Of a stretch of 64,000 nt of DNA, positions 49,756 to 61,527 are shown piece after piece (within the stretch, counting starts at the first letter, position 1; every line of letters starts with the position of its first letter). The notes below the pieces were generated by a model. The model had not been told where the DNA came from. It searched no databases and was given only the letters and a program-made list of their open reading frames with translations. Location of the stretch: NCBI GenBank assembly GCA_907163375.1, contig CAJQUW010001698.1, forward strand, positions 1 to 64,000. The letters are read 5' to 3'. The translations under genes and the position numbers were made by a program. The stretch is from Prostheceraeus crozeri (lineage: Eukaryota; Platyhelminthes; Polycladida; Euryleptidae).

Positions 49756-49912
49756 GCAATTTCATAAATGGTGATAATAAAGAGAAATGCATTGAACTCA
49801 TCAGCTTATTATCCTCTGAGTGTCAGCAAAAACTGGCAGCAAAAGTTGAACAAATTGCAACTTAAGCTAATCAATGCATTTTTATCTTTATTATCACCAT
49901 TCATTAAATTGC
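49756..49912. repeat. Foldback: 40-bp inverted repeat with 75-bp spacer
   Basis: GCAATTTCATAAATGGTGATA... at 49756-49795 is matched in inverse at 49871-49912 with a few mismatches. The arms end in TGCATTGA/TCAATGCA. This is the layout of a MITE-like foldback, but no target duplication is evident. Confidence 0.7.
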
Positions 49913-49956
49913 AATTGGCCGGACTACGTCTGATTAAACTTGATACCTGAAGCAAC

Positions 49957-50388
49957 CACAGAATTAGATTGTTTAATTGAATCACTTTGCTAGAAGTGCA
50001 AACTGATTCAAACAGATGGCACATGCAGGAACAAAATAAGTAGGCAAAAAGAAATTTTTAATACCTTGAAGAGGTAGGAAAAATAGTCGTGCGTCGCTTG
50101 CGGATTGCTCTGAAATCCTTTAAAATGCTCCGATCGCCACGACTCCTTCAGATTCGAAGAATTTAGATCATTGCGCAAAAGTTTTCTCGATAATGTTAGG
50201 TCCTCCGATCATTTTTAAAAAAGTTAGCAGGCGCATGAAAAAACGTTCACAAACTTCTCTGTAGAACTTGACATCGTCTGTGTCTCTTTGTTGTGTGATC
50301 CGGTTGATAACAGTCACTGAAACTTTGCACAATTTGGCGTGTTTAATGTTGAACTGGCTGCCCATTGTTCGATTGCTATTGTATTTAG
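49957..50388. repeat. 432-bp direct repeat, left of the LINE
   Basis: It matches 54784-55215 over the same length without visible indels, with about 17 differences clustered in the first half. The minus-strand translation is open over about 65 codons (SQFNIKHAKLCKVSV ... GGPNIIEKTFA) and may derive from an unknown repeat-encoded protein. Confidence 0.9.
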
Positions 50389-50469
50389 AATAAGTTCTTT
50401 TAAGGCCCCTTGGGGCAAAGGTTGCCCATGCGGGCCGCGTACAACATCTACCAAATAAATGTTTAACAA

Positions 50470-50640
50470 GCAAGTGAAAGTCAGGCGGTTAAGTAAGTAA
50501 GTAAAAGTCAACGGATGAGAAAGTTAAAGTCAGGCGGATCAAGTTACAGAAAGTTAAAGTCAGGCGGATAAGTTACATAAAGTAAAAGTCAGGCGGATAA
50601 GTCACACTGCGGAGAAGTTACACAAAGTAAAAGTCACAAA
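50470..50640. repeat. Short tandem repeats in the LINE 3' UTR
   Basis: Units of about 20-25 bp contain AAAGTCAGGCGGA, followed by variants of TAAGTTACA. About six units can be counted. A separate (GCTGCT)-type stretch covers 50686-50775 and gives Ser/Ala runs in the frames across it. Confidence 0.8.
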
Positions 50641-50914
50641 AGTCAGAAGTCAAGCCGGCCAAGCACTAGCCGACGAGACTTAGGTCACTGCTGCTGCTGC
50701 TACTGCTGCTGTCACAAGCCAACCATAAGAACTCTCTGTCTTCTGCTGCTTCAGCTGCTTCAGCTGCTTCGCTTGTAGCACCTCTTGGCATCACTCCAAA
50801 GGCGAGATGCCCCACAAGATGGGACGGCGAGTCCGTCCTCTCGACATCCGGCCCACTGGGACTGAGTCCTGCCGGATGCCGCGATCCTCCAGCCACACAC
50901 GAATGGCTTGTTGG

Positions 50915-53710
50915 TCAGCAGGCTCCACCATGGCGAACAGGCGCTCCAGCGGCAGGTCCCACCGAACCAAGTCCCGGCGCTGATGGACCCCCGACTGAAA
51001 GGCGCCAAGAACGCGCAGGTTGGAGGCCGCCAACTGACGACGGAGAAAGGCCGCTCCTTGCCGCTGGACGGAGACCGCGAGAGGCCTCTGCGGCGCGGCG
51101 CAGCAGCACATCCACTGGTGTTGAGAGTCTTGATCGGGTCGCAGCGCGGATGCCTCGGCGCTCGATCCTTTCCAGGGTCTCCCAGGCAGTTGGAGAAGCC
51201 AGTGGGAGAACTGGAGCAGCGTAGGTGACCGCCGGAAGGCCGAGGCAGCGGTAGAGCAGGCGCCCCACCCACCGAGGGATCGACTCCCAGTTGGCCTGCA
51301 TGAGCCGGCGAAGCTCGAGGAGGCGAGGGCCCACCTTCTGCGCGATCTTCTTGCAGTGCGGAATGAGGCTCAGCTGTCTGTCAAGCCTGACACCGAGGAG
51401 GTTTAGCGAGGTCCTCCACTCGAGTGCCTGGCTGACGAAGGCCGGACTGCCGAAGTCGGCCGGAGACCAGTGTGGCCGCCTGGTGAAGTACGCGAGCTGG
51501 GTCTTCTCAGGACAGATTCTCATCCTCCATTGGTTGCACCAATGAAGGAGAGTCTGGAGGGACCCCTCCAGCTGATTCCAACAGGCGGCTGGTAACCGCT
51601 GCGAGGCCCAAAGGGCCACGTCATCTGCACACGCAGTCGCTCCCATCATGTCGCTTCTGGGAAGAGGCATTTCTTTCGTATAAAAAATATACAGCAAAGG
51701 AGAACGCGGTGAGCCCTGAGGCACCCCGGCACGAACAGAAAAAGGCCCTGACAAAAAACCGTCCTCGAGAATAGCTGCTTGTCTATCTCGAAGAAACGTA
51801 GAGATCCACTTAACTGTGGGAGCTGGCAATACCTCAATGCATTGGCGAATGAGACCTGAATGCCAAACGGAGTCATAAGCTTTGGCCATGTCTAAAGCGA
51901 CAACAGCCGTGGCTAAGCCCCCGTTCATGGCCTGCAGGACTCTCTGCGCAAGGAGGACTACTTGCTCAATAGCTCCATGGTTACGCCTGAAAGCAGACTG
52001 CTCAACAGGCAAAAGATCGTGATGATCACAATACTTTAGGAGTCTCTTAGCAAAGAGCCTCTCGATGACCTTGCCCACGCACGACGTAAGGGAGATGGGC
52101 CTGAAATCGGAGGGCCTAGTCAAGTCCTTCCCTGGTTTCGGCAGCATGCGAACATACGACAACTTCCAACACTTAGGAAAGTGGCCTACTTCCAGAGACA
52201 GGGAGAAAAGCCTAGCCAACACGACTGCGAGAAGGGTGGGCGAATTCTTGAGAATCTCCGTGGATATCCCATCTGGCCCTGGAGCCCTACCTGCGTGAAG
52301 GCGACGTAGCTCTCTCTCGACTTCCCACGCACTAACTTCCCTTGTAGGCTCACGGTCATCGCTCACATCCTCAACGTCATCGAACGCGAAGTTGGAGGTT
52401 AGGTCCTCAGTTGCCTGGAGGAACTCCGCGTCGAAGTCGGGGCCGCTGAGGCCACTCAAGGCCGACTCAAGGTGGCAGCTTAGCATGTCAGCTCTCTCCT
52501 TAGCTGTGACGGCAATTGCACCGCCAAGACTGAGAGGAGGAAGGGCTGGAGGCACTGTGCGGAACCATTGCTTCACGGTTGGCCAAAAATTGCTGTTTCT
52601 AGGACCACTAGAAAAACTCTTGGCCTTTTGCTCAGAAAGTTCCCGATGAAACAGAGGAATTCCTTCGCGAATGGCCCTGCGCAGATCATTCAATGTACGA
52701 CGAATCGATCCGTCCAGCGGATTGCGATTCAGAGCTCTGCGAACTCGTCTGCGCTCCAAAACAAGGCTTTTAAGCCGCCAAGGAAGGCGGAGCCTACACG
52801 TTTGAGCACGAGGCTCAGATCTAGCGAGACAGACATCTGCGCTCTGACATATGGCCTGTTCAACCTCCAGGGCTAAACGCTCGACCTCATCAGGCGACCT
52901 CGAGTCACTCGCAGGCATCCTAATATTGGCCAGCTTCTCGTCTAGGACCGCTCTGAACGGCTCCCAGTTCTCCAGCCTACTTGTCCTCCACCGAACCGGC
53001 GGTGTAAGAGGATTCAAACTGCTACTGCTGGAGCTAGAGGACAAAACAAGGGGCATATGGTCAGATCCGATATCTCGACCAAAGCTGCAGCCAAACTTGG
53101 ACGCAGTGGACGGAGTACCAAGAGCCCAGTCAATGCAGTCTGAGAATTGATATACACAATGGTGGAACGTAGCCACATCAGGGTTGTTGAAGACAACGAT
53201 ACCTCTTTCCTCAATAAAAGTGAAGAGGGTGTCTCCACTGTCATTGCTGCTCCGGCATCCCAACTCAGTATGGCGAGCATTTAAGTCACCAATGAGCAGA
53301 GATGAGGGAGCAGCAAGACCCAGCTCCAACAGGTCCCAGTCCAGCAGGAGTCCCGGAGGAGAGTAGAGACACGAAATCACAAAGTCGCTGCCGTCTCGAA
53401 CCCTGACCTTAATACTGATAAGGCGCTGCCTACCTCTAGAGGTTCTAGCCTCAAGAGAGTGGTGAAACACTCTGTGCACAAGCACAACAGTGCCGGGGCC
53501 GTCGTCGTCATGAGCGTAGAAGTACGCGCTGTACGCAGGCCATTCATGCCTCCACAGGGCTAAGTTCGCCTGCTCACCACGAACCTTGGTGTCCTGGAGC
53601 ACTATGACTGTAACAGTAACTGTGGCTGCCTGCAATTCTACCGTTCTCGGTCCCATGCCATTGACATTTGCATGCCAAATGGTAAGAGGAAGACCGTTCA
53701 CAGCAGACAT
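50915..53710 (-). CDS. LINE ORF2: APE endonuclease and reverse transcriptase
   Basis: This 931-residue ORF2 is the core of the retrotransposition machinery. The N-terminal 215 residues are an AP-endonuclease-like domain (WHANVNGM start, LQDTK, LYSPPG, IGDLNARH, IGSDHMPL). The RT domain spans about 460-740, with LPKPGKD, RPISL, QSAFR-x2-HG, ALDMAKAYDSVWH, AGVPQGSPRSPLL and a CADDV catalytic box in place of the usual Y/FADD. After the RT the frame changes near 51110: a plausible continuation lies in another frame (51111-50791, APLAV-like, then FLRRQLAAS), so the C-terminus is probably frameshifted. There is no RNase H. The RT pattern fits the Jockey/I superfamily. Confidence 0.88.
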   Translation of the reverse strand: MSAVNGLPLTIWHANVNGMGPRTVELQAATVTVTVIVLQDTKVRGEQANLALWRHEWPAYSAYFYAHDDDGPGTVVLVHRVFHHSLEARTSRGRQRLISIKVRVRDGSDFVISCLYSPPGLLLDWDLLELGLAAPSSLLIGDLNARHTELGCRSSNDSGDTLFTFIEERGIVVFNNPDVATFHHCVYQFSDCIDWALGTPSTASKFGCSFGRDIGSDHMPLVLSSSSSSSSLNPLTPPVRWRTSRLENWEPFRAVLDEKLANIRMPASDSRSPDEVERLALEVEQAICQSADVCLARSEPRAQTCRLRLPWRLKSLVLERRRVRRALNRNPLDGSIRRTLNDLRRAIREGIPLFHRELSEQKAKSFSSGPRNSNFWPTVKQWFRTVPPALPPLSLGGAIAVTAKERADMLSCHLESALSGLSGPDFDAEFLQATEDLTSNFAFDDVEDVSDDREPTREVSAWEVERELRRLHAGRAPGPDGISTEILKNSPTLLAVVLARLFSLSLEVGHFPKCWKLSYVRMLPKPGKDLTRPSDFRPISLTSCVGKVIERLFAKRLLKYCDHHDLLPVEQSAFRRNHGAIEQVVLLAQRVLQAMNGGLATAVVALDMAKAYDSVWHSGLIRQCIEVLPAPTVKWISTFLRDRQAAILEDGFLSGPFSVRAGVPQGSPRSPLLYIFYTKEMPLPRSDMMGATACADDVALWASQRLPAACWNQLEGSLQTLLHWCNQWRMRICPEKTQLAYFTRRPHWSPADFGSPAFVSQALEWRTSLNLLGVRLDRQLSLIPHCKKIAQKVGPRLLELRRLMQANWESIPRWVGRLLYRCLGLPAVTYAAPVLPLASPTAWETLERIERRGIRAATRSRLSTPVDVLLRRAAEASRGLRPAARSGLSPSSVGGLQPARSWRLSVGGPSAPGLGSVGPAAGAPVRHGGAC

Positions 53711-53889
53711 TGGGCAGAGGGATCCAACAGCTGCAGCAGAACACCAATGATGGAGTCCACCGCTTTCACTACAGCCTCAGCATCCGTACAACACCTAGTC
53801 AAGGTCCGGATGTTTGTCAGACAAAATAAAAATCTGACGCTGAACATCAGGCCTGTGGAGGGGAGACGGTTGCTGCTCGCTCAAGACAG

Positions 53890-54560
53890 GCTGCCGGCTA
53901 GGTGGGTTCGAGTCCCGCAACGAACTAACACTCCGATGACCAGCATCAGGAGTGGACAACTAATGGCCAGCATCAGGAGTTGGGTTCGAGTCCCGCAGCG
54001 AACTAACACTCCGATGACCAGCATCAGGAGTGGACAACTGATGGCCAACATCAGGAGCTGGGTTCGAGCCCTGCAGCTGACAAGGTCTCTGATGACCAGC
54101 ATCAGCAGCAACAGGGTTCGAGCCCTGCAGGAAACTCATTCTCCTATGACCAGCATCAGGAGCACGAGACTGATGACCTGCATCAAAAGGAGCTGGGTTC
54201 GAACCCTGCAACAAACTCACTCTCCTGTGACCAGCATCAGGAGCACGAGACTGATGACCTGCATCAAAGGAGCTGGGTTCGAACCCTGCAACAAACTCAC
54301 TCTCCTGTGACCAGCATCAGGAGCACGAGACTGATGACCTGCATCAGGAGCTGGGTTCGAGCCCTGCAACTGACTAGGTCTCTGATGACCAGCATCAGGG
54401 CTTGGGTTCGAGACCCGCATCATGACATGGCTATGGCGGTTTGTAGTCGCTTGTAGAGACAGATGACCAGCATCAGGGCCTGGGTTCGAGACCCACATCT
54501 ACGGGAATTCTGATGTCCAGCATCAGAAGCTAGGCTCGAGCCCTGCAAGAAGCGGACATT
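53890..54560. repeat. Tandem repeats with B-box-like TTCGA core in the LINE 5' region
   Basis: About ten irregular units (50-87 bp) each contain GGGTTCGAGTCCCGC or a close variant and GATGACCAGCATCAGGAG. On the minus strand they encode a repeated GSNPAPDAGHQ peptide in shifting frames, which could be the remains of an expanded ORF1. Confidence 0.85.
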
Positions 54561-54783
54561 TTGATGACCTGCATCAAAAGGGGCTGCCGTCTCTACCTGA
54601 CGCCCAGCATCAGAAGAGGCTGGGTTCGACTCCCCTGGCAGAGACAGGATCCGCTGCCGGAGAGGGATATTACGCGGCAGCTTCTTGCGCTCTTCTTCCA
54701 GCTTAAGAAATCTCTTCCTCGCATTGCGTGCCCTGCACTCATTCTTGCGTGTCAATTTTACATCACTGCATAATGGTGTCGAA

Positions 54784-55215
54784 CACAGAATTAGATTGTT
54801 TAATCGTATCACTTTGCTAAAAGTGCAAACTGATTCAAACAGATGGCACATGCAGGAACTTAATAAGTGGGCAAAAAGAACTTTTCAATACCTTGCAGAG
54901 ATAGGAAAAATAGTCGTGCGTCGCTTGCGGATTGCTCTGAAATCCTTCAAAATGTTCCGATCGCCACGACTCCTTCAGATTCGAAGAATTTAGATCAATT
55001 CGCAAAAGTTTTCTCGATAATGTTAGGTCCTCCGATCATTTTTAAAAAAGTTAGCAGGCGCATGAAAAAACGTTCACAAACTTCTCTGTAGAACTTGACA
55101 TCGTCTGTGTCTCTTTGTTGTGTGATCCGGTTGATAACAGTCACTGAAACTTTGCACAATTTGGCGTGTTTAATGTTGAACTGGCTGCTCATTGTTCGAT
55201 TGGTATTGTATTTAG
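54784..55215. repeat. 432-bp direct repeat, right of the LINE
   Basis: Partner of 49957-50388. Host-like AT-rich DNA follows without further similarity to the left side. Confidence 0.9.
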
Positions 55216-57640
55216 TCAGAAGAGTGTGCCATTTCATTTACGTTACATGTTCCAGTGCTTCCCTTCTAGTCAAACAGAAGAAGAGACGACCTGTCTAATT
55301 CAGTGGTGTCGAAGTTCCGAAGCCCTGTGCAAAGACAATATTTCATAGTTTTATAAAATTTGTGTAATCACTCCACCGGATTAGGCAGCTGACAATTTCG
55401 TAGTAGCGTTTAAGATATATTATCAAATTATTCTGTTGAGCTAGTGGGGTAGGCCCTGATGGTTTTAGAGCTTTAAGGATGAGTGTACGGTTTTACCTAG
55501 GATTTTCTTACCTTTGCTGCATATGAAATATCACAATTAAAGATTTATATCAAGGGGTAGATGTGACACTTTCAATGATTTACAACGGTAACAACGGTTT
55601 GTATCTAATCTGAAATACTCATAGATTTAGCAGTTATAGCGTCTCGACAAAAATTCAGATATCGATGCTTTTGGAGCAGAATCTCTTCCGGGGATTTTTT
55701 GGCAAGGAGTTGGGTGTCAGAGGCTGGGGTTGGGGTTGTCATTATCTTGGTCTTCCACGCCCTATGCGAACCTTAATTTGGATAATACTATTTGTATTAT
55801 GAATGATGAATTTATTTAGAGCGACTTTATTAGCTCTTAATGCATTGACATCAACAAGGTCTTACTTTCTAGCAAATTACAAGGGTTTTTATTCTTGGTC
55901 CAAAATCAAATCTTGATATTTTTGGGTTTGTTTTGAATAACACGTGTCACTTTCGAAGGCATTGTTATTTTAACAAATCTGAGGAATCCTGTGTTAACAG
56001 TTCCTGGTCAATCTTTACTGATCTTTTTCTGCCACACAATAAATTCAAATTCTTGACTAGTTTTCGCTCCCCCAAGAAATTCAGTCTGGGTTTCGGCTTC
56101 TATAAATTGTTTTTGCCTGTTGAGATGACGTCAAGCTTGCAACATAGATAGTAGGCATTTCACATCTCAAACGCGCGAGCCAAATGTTCCACAGCGGACA
56201 GTTATATGCTATCGAAGTAAAGCATAGTTTATGCTTGCTGGCATATACATATATTATTAACACTTGCTGGCAGTGTTTGACAAAATTTAATATTTCTATG
56301 CTGCTGCCTATGTATTTGATCTAATGAAGCAATGTAATTCTTGTTCAATACTCCAACGAATTTGAGTTTTGATCTTTTCAAATAAATGCGAGTTTGATCA
56401 AAGTCCAAAGGAATTTTTCGGCAATTTTAAAAGTCATCAAACTGTAACTGCATGCTTCAACTTCGTATTAATTATATTTCATGGCAAAAAACTGGTGGGG
56501 TTGAAATATTAGTCAATGGCTGGCAACATGGTTGTATTCTTCATGGTATCCAATGATAGAGAACTTGTAAAGCCTTTAGAACAAGCAGAGAACTACCGAC
56601 AAATCTTTGAAATAGACTCGGAGTTCATTTTAGTTTGGTGCTTTGTAGATTAGAATGCTCTTAACGAAGCCAACTACTATGCATGCCTATCGGTATCAGA
56701 AATCGAATATCAAAAATAAGAACAAAGGATCTCGGATTGTCTGTGGCTACAAGTTCTAGTTTTTCTCAGACTCAGGCGCTTTGTTAAGGAATATTATTTA
56801 CCATCCGCTCAGCTTTAAGTCTGAAAGAGATTTGAACAGGTCCCAATACAGATGATTTGTCAGATTTGAATGGATTATAAGTTTGAGAAGATTCTTCTGT
56901 TAAGTTTTCTCTGATCTGCTGAATATCATAATGTTGCATCAGCTGTAAAGTTCGACGCTGCCGATGAGCATGAATCCACCTGTTTTGACAAGCTTTTATA
57001 AAAATTGATCCTTGATCCAAAAATGATAAATATTGTTTGTCAAATATTCGAAATTCAAATATTTAGATTGATTGTGATAATGTTGCTCATCTGTTCAAAA
57101 AGCAAGAAGAAGCACTTATTTTTCCTGAAGCAGTTATTTCGATCAATGAAATGTTAAGGTGCTATAGTTAAATGAGTAGAGTAAAGACCACACCATTCTT
57201 CCCTACTAGTGTGGCTTTTACTTTATTTATTTCGATTAATGATTTTGAGCAAAGATAGCATGGAGACGTGATCGCAAGTTGCGTACTCAGTGTCTTCCTT
57301 TCCATTTATCAACGTCATTCACGTTGAATTTTCTGCTACATCTCTTTTGTGTGGTCGGTCTCAGTTCGGACTTGTGGATAAATTGTACAATCACTTTGAG
57401 TCAAACCATCATTAGCATTTGTGATGATGATGAAGTTAAAAGTGAGGATTCAAAAATTTTGAGATATCCTCCCGAGTATTTTTGGGGTTGCAGATGCATT
57501 CTGCACAAAGTCATTAGGCCCCAGCTAATAAATGTGTCTTAAGTCTTGATCCAATATAGAAGTACTTCAATTCTGAATTGCTATTTTGCAAGTTAAATAA
57601 ATTAATTCAATTTATTAATAATAATAAAGCGTTTATATTC
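55216..57640. other. Anonymous AT-rich host DNA
   Basis: No gene or mobile element was recognised. The open frames are short and without domain patterns. Confidence 0.45.
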
Positions 57641-58752
57641 ATAAAGTGGCAATCGTTACAAATACAAGAAACCTTCACAGAAAACCATAGATTATAGTTA
57701 AACACAAAATAGAATAAAATGACAGTTAATAGGAAGTGTCGCGCTTACTCAAAATTTCAGAATTCGTAAGGGAAGTCATGAAAGGAAAAACTTTTTTTGC
57801 GTCGTAGTGATTTGCACAAAGGGGTTTGATAAAGTCTTCGATGTTTTAATGGGATACAAGTATGCAATACGTGTGTAGAGTTTTGCAATTTCGTTGAACA
57901 AATGCTTGATGAGTTTTTCTCGACGGGCTTGCATCTCATTATTGCACACGCACACTTTCTTGAGTTATTATTGCCGTAGAAGATGCATATTAGACGATGA
58001 GCTCTGTTATCAAGACGTTGTAATTTCCGTGTTTGAGTCACATTTAAGCCAAGAAATACTGAACAAGCACATTCTAATAACGACCTTACCGCTGAAGTAC
58101 ACATTTGATGAATTTCATTTAGATTTAGAGTCTTCTTCAGTCTGTGGATGATTTTCAGACGTTGCACAGTTTTCGAATATACGAGTACCATCTCGACATG
58201 AGCATTCCAGTTTTGCTTGTTATCAATAATCATCCCCAAAAGTTTCATTTCGTTTACAACGGGAAGAACATTTTGAAATAAGAACTTAACTTTACTGCGA
58301 GTGAACAGCATCATCTGTGATTTTTCATGATTTAACATCAGACTTTTAAGCGAACAGTCATTTTGTTTGTCACTTCTTGAACTTTAGTAATTATTACTGC
58401 AGGATTTGCCGCTGGAAGCGGGATAACTAGATTTAGATCATCTGCATATTTGATAGAAGCAATTAAAGGGCTGCTTGAAGCGATGTCACCAGTGAAAGCA
58501 CAAAACAATATGTGAGATATAACTGATTCCTGTGGAAGGCCTCGTATAGGATGGCGAATTCTGTTGAATATTCGGCACCGATCTCTAGTTACATATATCT
58601 ATCTTGGAGATAGTTAAGTAGCCAAACTATAAAACCTTGTAGCATTCCATTCAGTTTCAGTTTATCAATGAGTTGACCATGATCGATAGTATCAAAAGCT
58701 CGAGAATGGTCAAAGCTTGCAAGAGCAGCACCAAAATTTGCTTTGTTATCTA

Positions 58753-60081
58753 CAATCCGTTTCATAAAAAGTGGATCATCCTAAAATTTGACTAAATAAA
58801 ACATAAGTATGATACAGAAAGCATTTTTCATGTTATTTCATGTCCCTAATATATTTAAATGTCCTTATATAATCTGATAAGCTATGATACAGTAATGGTT
58901 CTAAAGAAGCTAATATTTTGTGACCCTACCCTTATTGTCAATGACATTACCAATTCGTCTAGGCATTGATTCGATGATATCGTTGATTTTTGACTGATCT
59001 AACTTTCTCCACTCTATTTTTAACAGTGACGTAAGTTGTGATACGCCATCTGTAGGTAGCAGTGAACGACGAACGTTACGTTTTAGAATACTCCATACAT
59101 TTTCTATGGGATTCAGATCAGGAGAACGAGCTGGCCAAGATAATGTCCTAAGCCCTAATTGAGACTTGCATAAGATGATTTCGCCAGTGACTCATTGCCC
59201 ATCTGAGACGTCTTTTTGTATGCTTGATCTGATAATTCGATCTGAGAGGGCCTCTTACATCTCTTGAAATTCGACTCAATAAGTCTTCTACGAATAGTGG
59301 ACTTAGAAATAGACGAGAGTAGTGCAGCCATCTCAGTTAACGAGAGACTTGGATCAACTTTAACAAATCTCAAAATTTGGCGGTCTCTACGTTTGGATGT
59401 TTTGCGTGGACGGCCAGAGCCCTCTTTACGATAGAGTCGAAAATCATTATTATGCCATCGATGCACATTTGTGTAAGGACATTTAGTCGCTTGCTTGTAG
59501 CTCGCAAAGAAAACCCTAGTTTTCTAAAAGCAAGGCTGACACTTTGCCTTTTGTGAATGCGATCTCGTTATTGTTCATTTGTGCTTTGTATTGTTTTCAA
59601 CCGGTAAGAAATAGATTTCTAGCTGAAAGCAATCAGGAGTGCTGCCAACACCACCGCAACGAAGTCAGGAAGCTATGGAACATGAAGTCCAGTTAATCAC
59701 ATGTAGCAGTTACATTATTGTTGATGAATAATGGTGCTATACTGGCTCTGATTGACCGATTTTCTATATTTTTGTTTTGCTTGATAGCTTTTGGCTTGCA
59801 GAACAACACATTACATAACAAAGGAAACAAATGTAATTTTATAAGAGTGAGGTATGATTTTGTGTAACATTGCCAAATCAAGATCAAATTATCTACTACT
59901 TTTTTATCTATAACAGGAAAACAACTCAATATTCATGCTTGAAATTTCCAACAATGATATTAGTAAGCACAACTGACATATCTTCCAAATTTCAGAGAAA
60001 TTCGTTCAAGTTTGGCGGAGTTAGACAAAGTTGAAGTTAAGGCGATGTTCAAGGGTGATCCATTTTTTATGAAACAATCTG
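58753..60081 (-). mobile_element. Tc1/mariner-type element, second copy, inside the LINE
   Basis: It is 1.33 kb with inverted ends (CAATCCGTTTCATAAAA and, from the other side, CAGATTGTTTCATAAAA) flanked by TA. It interrupts the LINE reverse transcriptase between the HSTTTALID and FDHSRAFD motifs. It is the same family as the element hosting Polinton B, and it keeps more of the transposase C-terminus. Confidence 0.88.
58910..59466 (-). pseudogene. Tc1-type transposase, internally deleted
   Basis: The N-terminal part (59155-59466) holds the GRPRKTSKRRDR hinge and SKSTIRRRL helix. After a stop, the C-terminal part reads WPARSPDLNPIENVWSILK ... LDQSKINDI ... KGRVTKY and ends at 58910. WPARSPDLNPIE is the third catalytic block of the Tc1 DDE domain. 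The central catalytic region of roughly 150 residues is missing, so the copy cannot move on its own. Confidence 0.85.
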
Positions 60082-60850
60082 TATTAGTTTAGTAATAGTC
60101 CATGATATCGATCAAAGCAGTCGTGGTTGAATGAGCAGATCGAAATCCGTGCTGCGAATAGCAATGCAACGAGAGCAGCTGTGGCTTGACACTCTAAAGC
60201 AGCGTTTCTCAAACTGTGGTAGTGAGAAACGCGGAGGCGTTTCAGGTGGTACGCGCAATGTGTCAATCTTTCGCAAATTTACTGCTGCTAATTTACTATC
60301 CAAATCACCATCTGCTGTTTTGGATAATTGAAAGTCCAATCAAGCACTTTATGTTAATGAGTCGTGAAACATCTACGATTCGAATCATTTCATAATCAGT
60401 AAATTTGTATATAATAGAAATAATTATCTAACTTCATAAAGTGGTTGAAGATAGATTTTGATTTTACTATGGTAGTTTCTTAACTTTCAATGATTGTAGA
60501 GATACCATACAGTGCATATAGCCTAAGCTTTATAATTTCTCTACAGCATCAATGTTCATTATCTATACTAAACGTCATAATCATTATCATAATTATTGCT
60601 ATTAATTTCTGAAGTTTTATGTTTTGCGCGGCAGAGATTCCGGGTGTCAAATGGTATGCGATGTGAAAAAGGTTGAAAGAAGCGAGATAAAGCGCAATTT
60701 ATTTATCCGGAGGGTTTGTCTTGAGGATTGGAACGACAGCGGCTGTTTTCCACTGTTGAGGATGCAGTCGACTTTTTATAATATTGTTGTATAAAATCTC
60801 AAAGGATAGCCCAAAACATCATTCATCTCGTTGGTATAAGATTGAGCACT

Positions 60851-61527
60851 AAATTAAAGTACTATATAAAATAGAAATTATATTGATTTGCTATTTCTGC
60901 GAGTGCAACTTAACTGTTCATAGAGAATTATCACTTCTAACATTGGAAAGCTCGCAGGCTGATAAATTAATATAGACATACTTGCTGTTGGAAGCATGAT
61001 GCACCTAAATTAGTGATATAATCATGCGTCAACTGAGGTTATATGATAAAAGTCTGACTAATTTTATACAATTTAGAATATTTTGATATGATTATTGCTT
61101 TGTCAAAATTTCCTATCCTGTTCACTGAACAATTCAGAATAGCGATCAGATAAAATCATCAAACTGTATTTTAATAATTTTCAGAATAATTGCATCATAG
61201 TAAGAATAATCACTTTTCCTGCGTGCTTTATTTTTCACGAAAATGGATCAGTTGATGAAACACTACGAAGCCGATGAGCTGTAGAGTGCCCAATACACTT
61301 CTGCTTAGGCAGACCGTTTTCCACTTTTCTTTGCATTCGTTCAGGCATAGTCAATAATCTGCACACTAATTTCAGGACATGCTAATGAAACTTCTCCTTT
61401 CATTTCAGTCCTTCGATTCGTTGGAGGCAATGTCTCTAGCATTTACTTTTAATTTAATGACCGGACAAATGGAGAGATCGATAAGTGCAATGTCGCTAGA
61501 TAAGATAGTTGATAGTGGCACATGGAG
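60851..61527. other. Anonymous AT-rich host DNA
   Basis: No gene, terminal repeat or RNA was recognised. Confidence 0.45.

Larger units (their letters stand above)
50389..54783 (-). mobile_element. Jockey-superfamily LINE, about 4.4 kb
   Basis: This GC-rich insert lies in AT-rich surroundings, bounded exactly by two 432-bp direct repeats. Reading on the minus strand: a 5' region with a basic, Arg/Glu-rich start and a tandem-repeat ORF1-like part, then an endonuclease plus reverse transcriptase ORF2, then a 3' UTR with short tandem repeats. No long poly-A tail is seen at the 3' end. Confidence 0.85.
57640..60850 (-). mobile_element. CR1/Rex1-type LINE fragment, decayed
   Basis: On the minus strand, from about 60830 down: AAVVPILKTNPPD, then FRSAHSTTTALID near 60130, then (after the Tc1 insert) SFDHSRAFDTIDH and KYADDLNLV near 58450. 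Last comes an open 193-residue post-RT region (58338-57757) ending in FSFHDFPYEF. The order is that of a CR1/Rex1-group reverse transcriptase. It carries stops and frameshifts and lacks the endonuclease. A 300-bp block after 60200 begins CAGCGTTTCTCAAACTG with a 9-bp hairpin and may be a hAT-like scrap. A TTA-rich 3' end lies at about 57620. Confidence 0.75.

Noticed and set aside
50760-51272. Separate 170-residue minus frame at the LINE 3' part
   Set aside because: It is an alternative frame of the LINE C-terminal region and 3' UTR, not an independent gene.
57279-57542. 87-residue plus frame with hydrophobic start
   Set aside because: No motif or context. It looks fortuitous.
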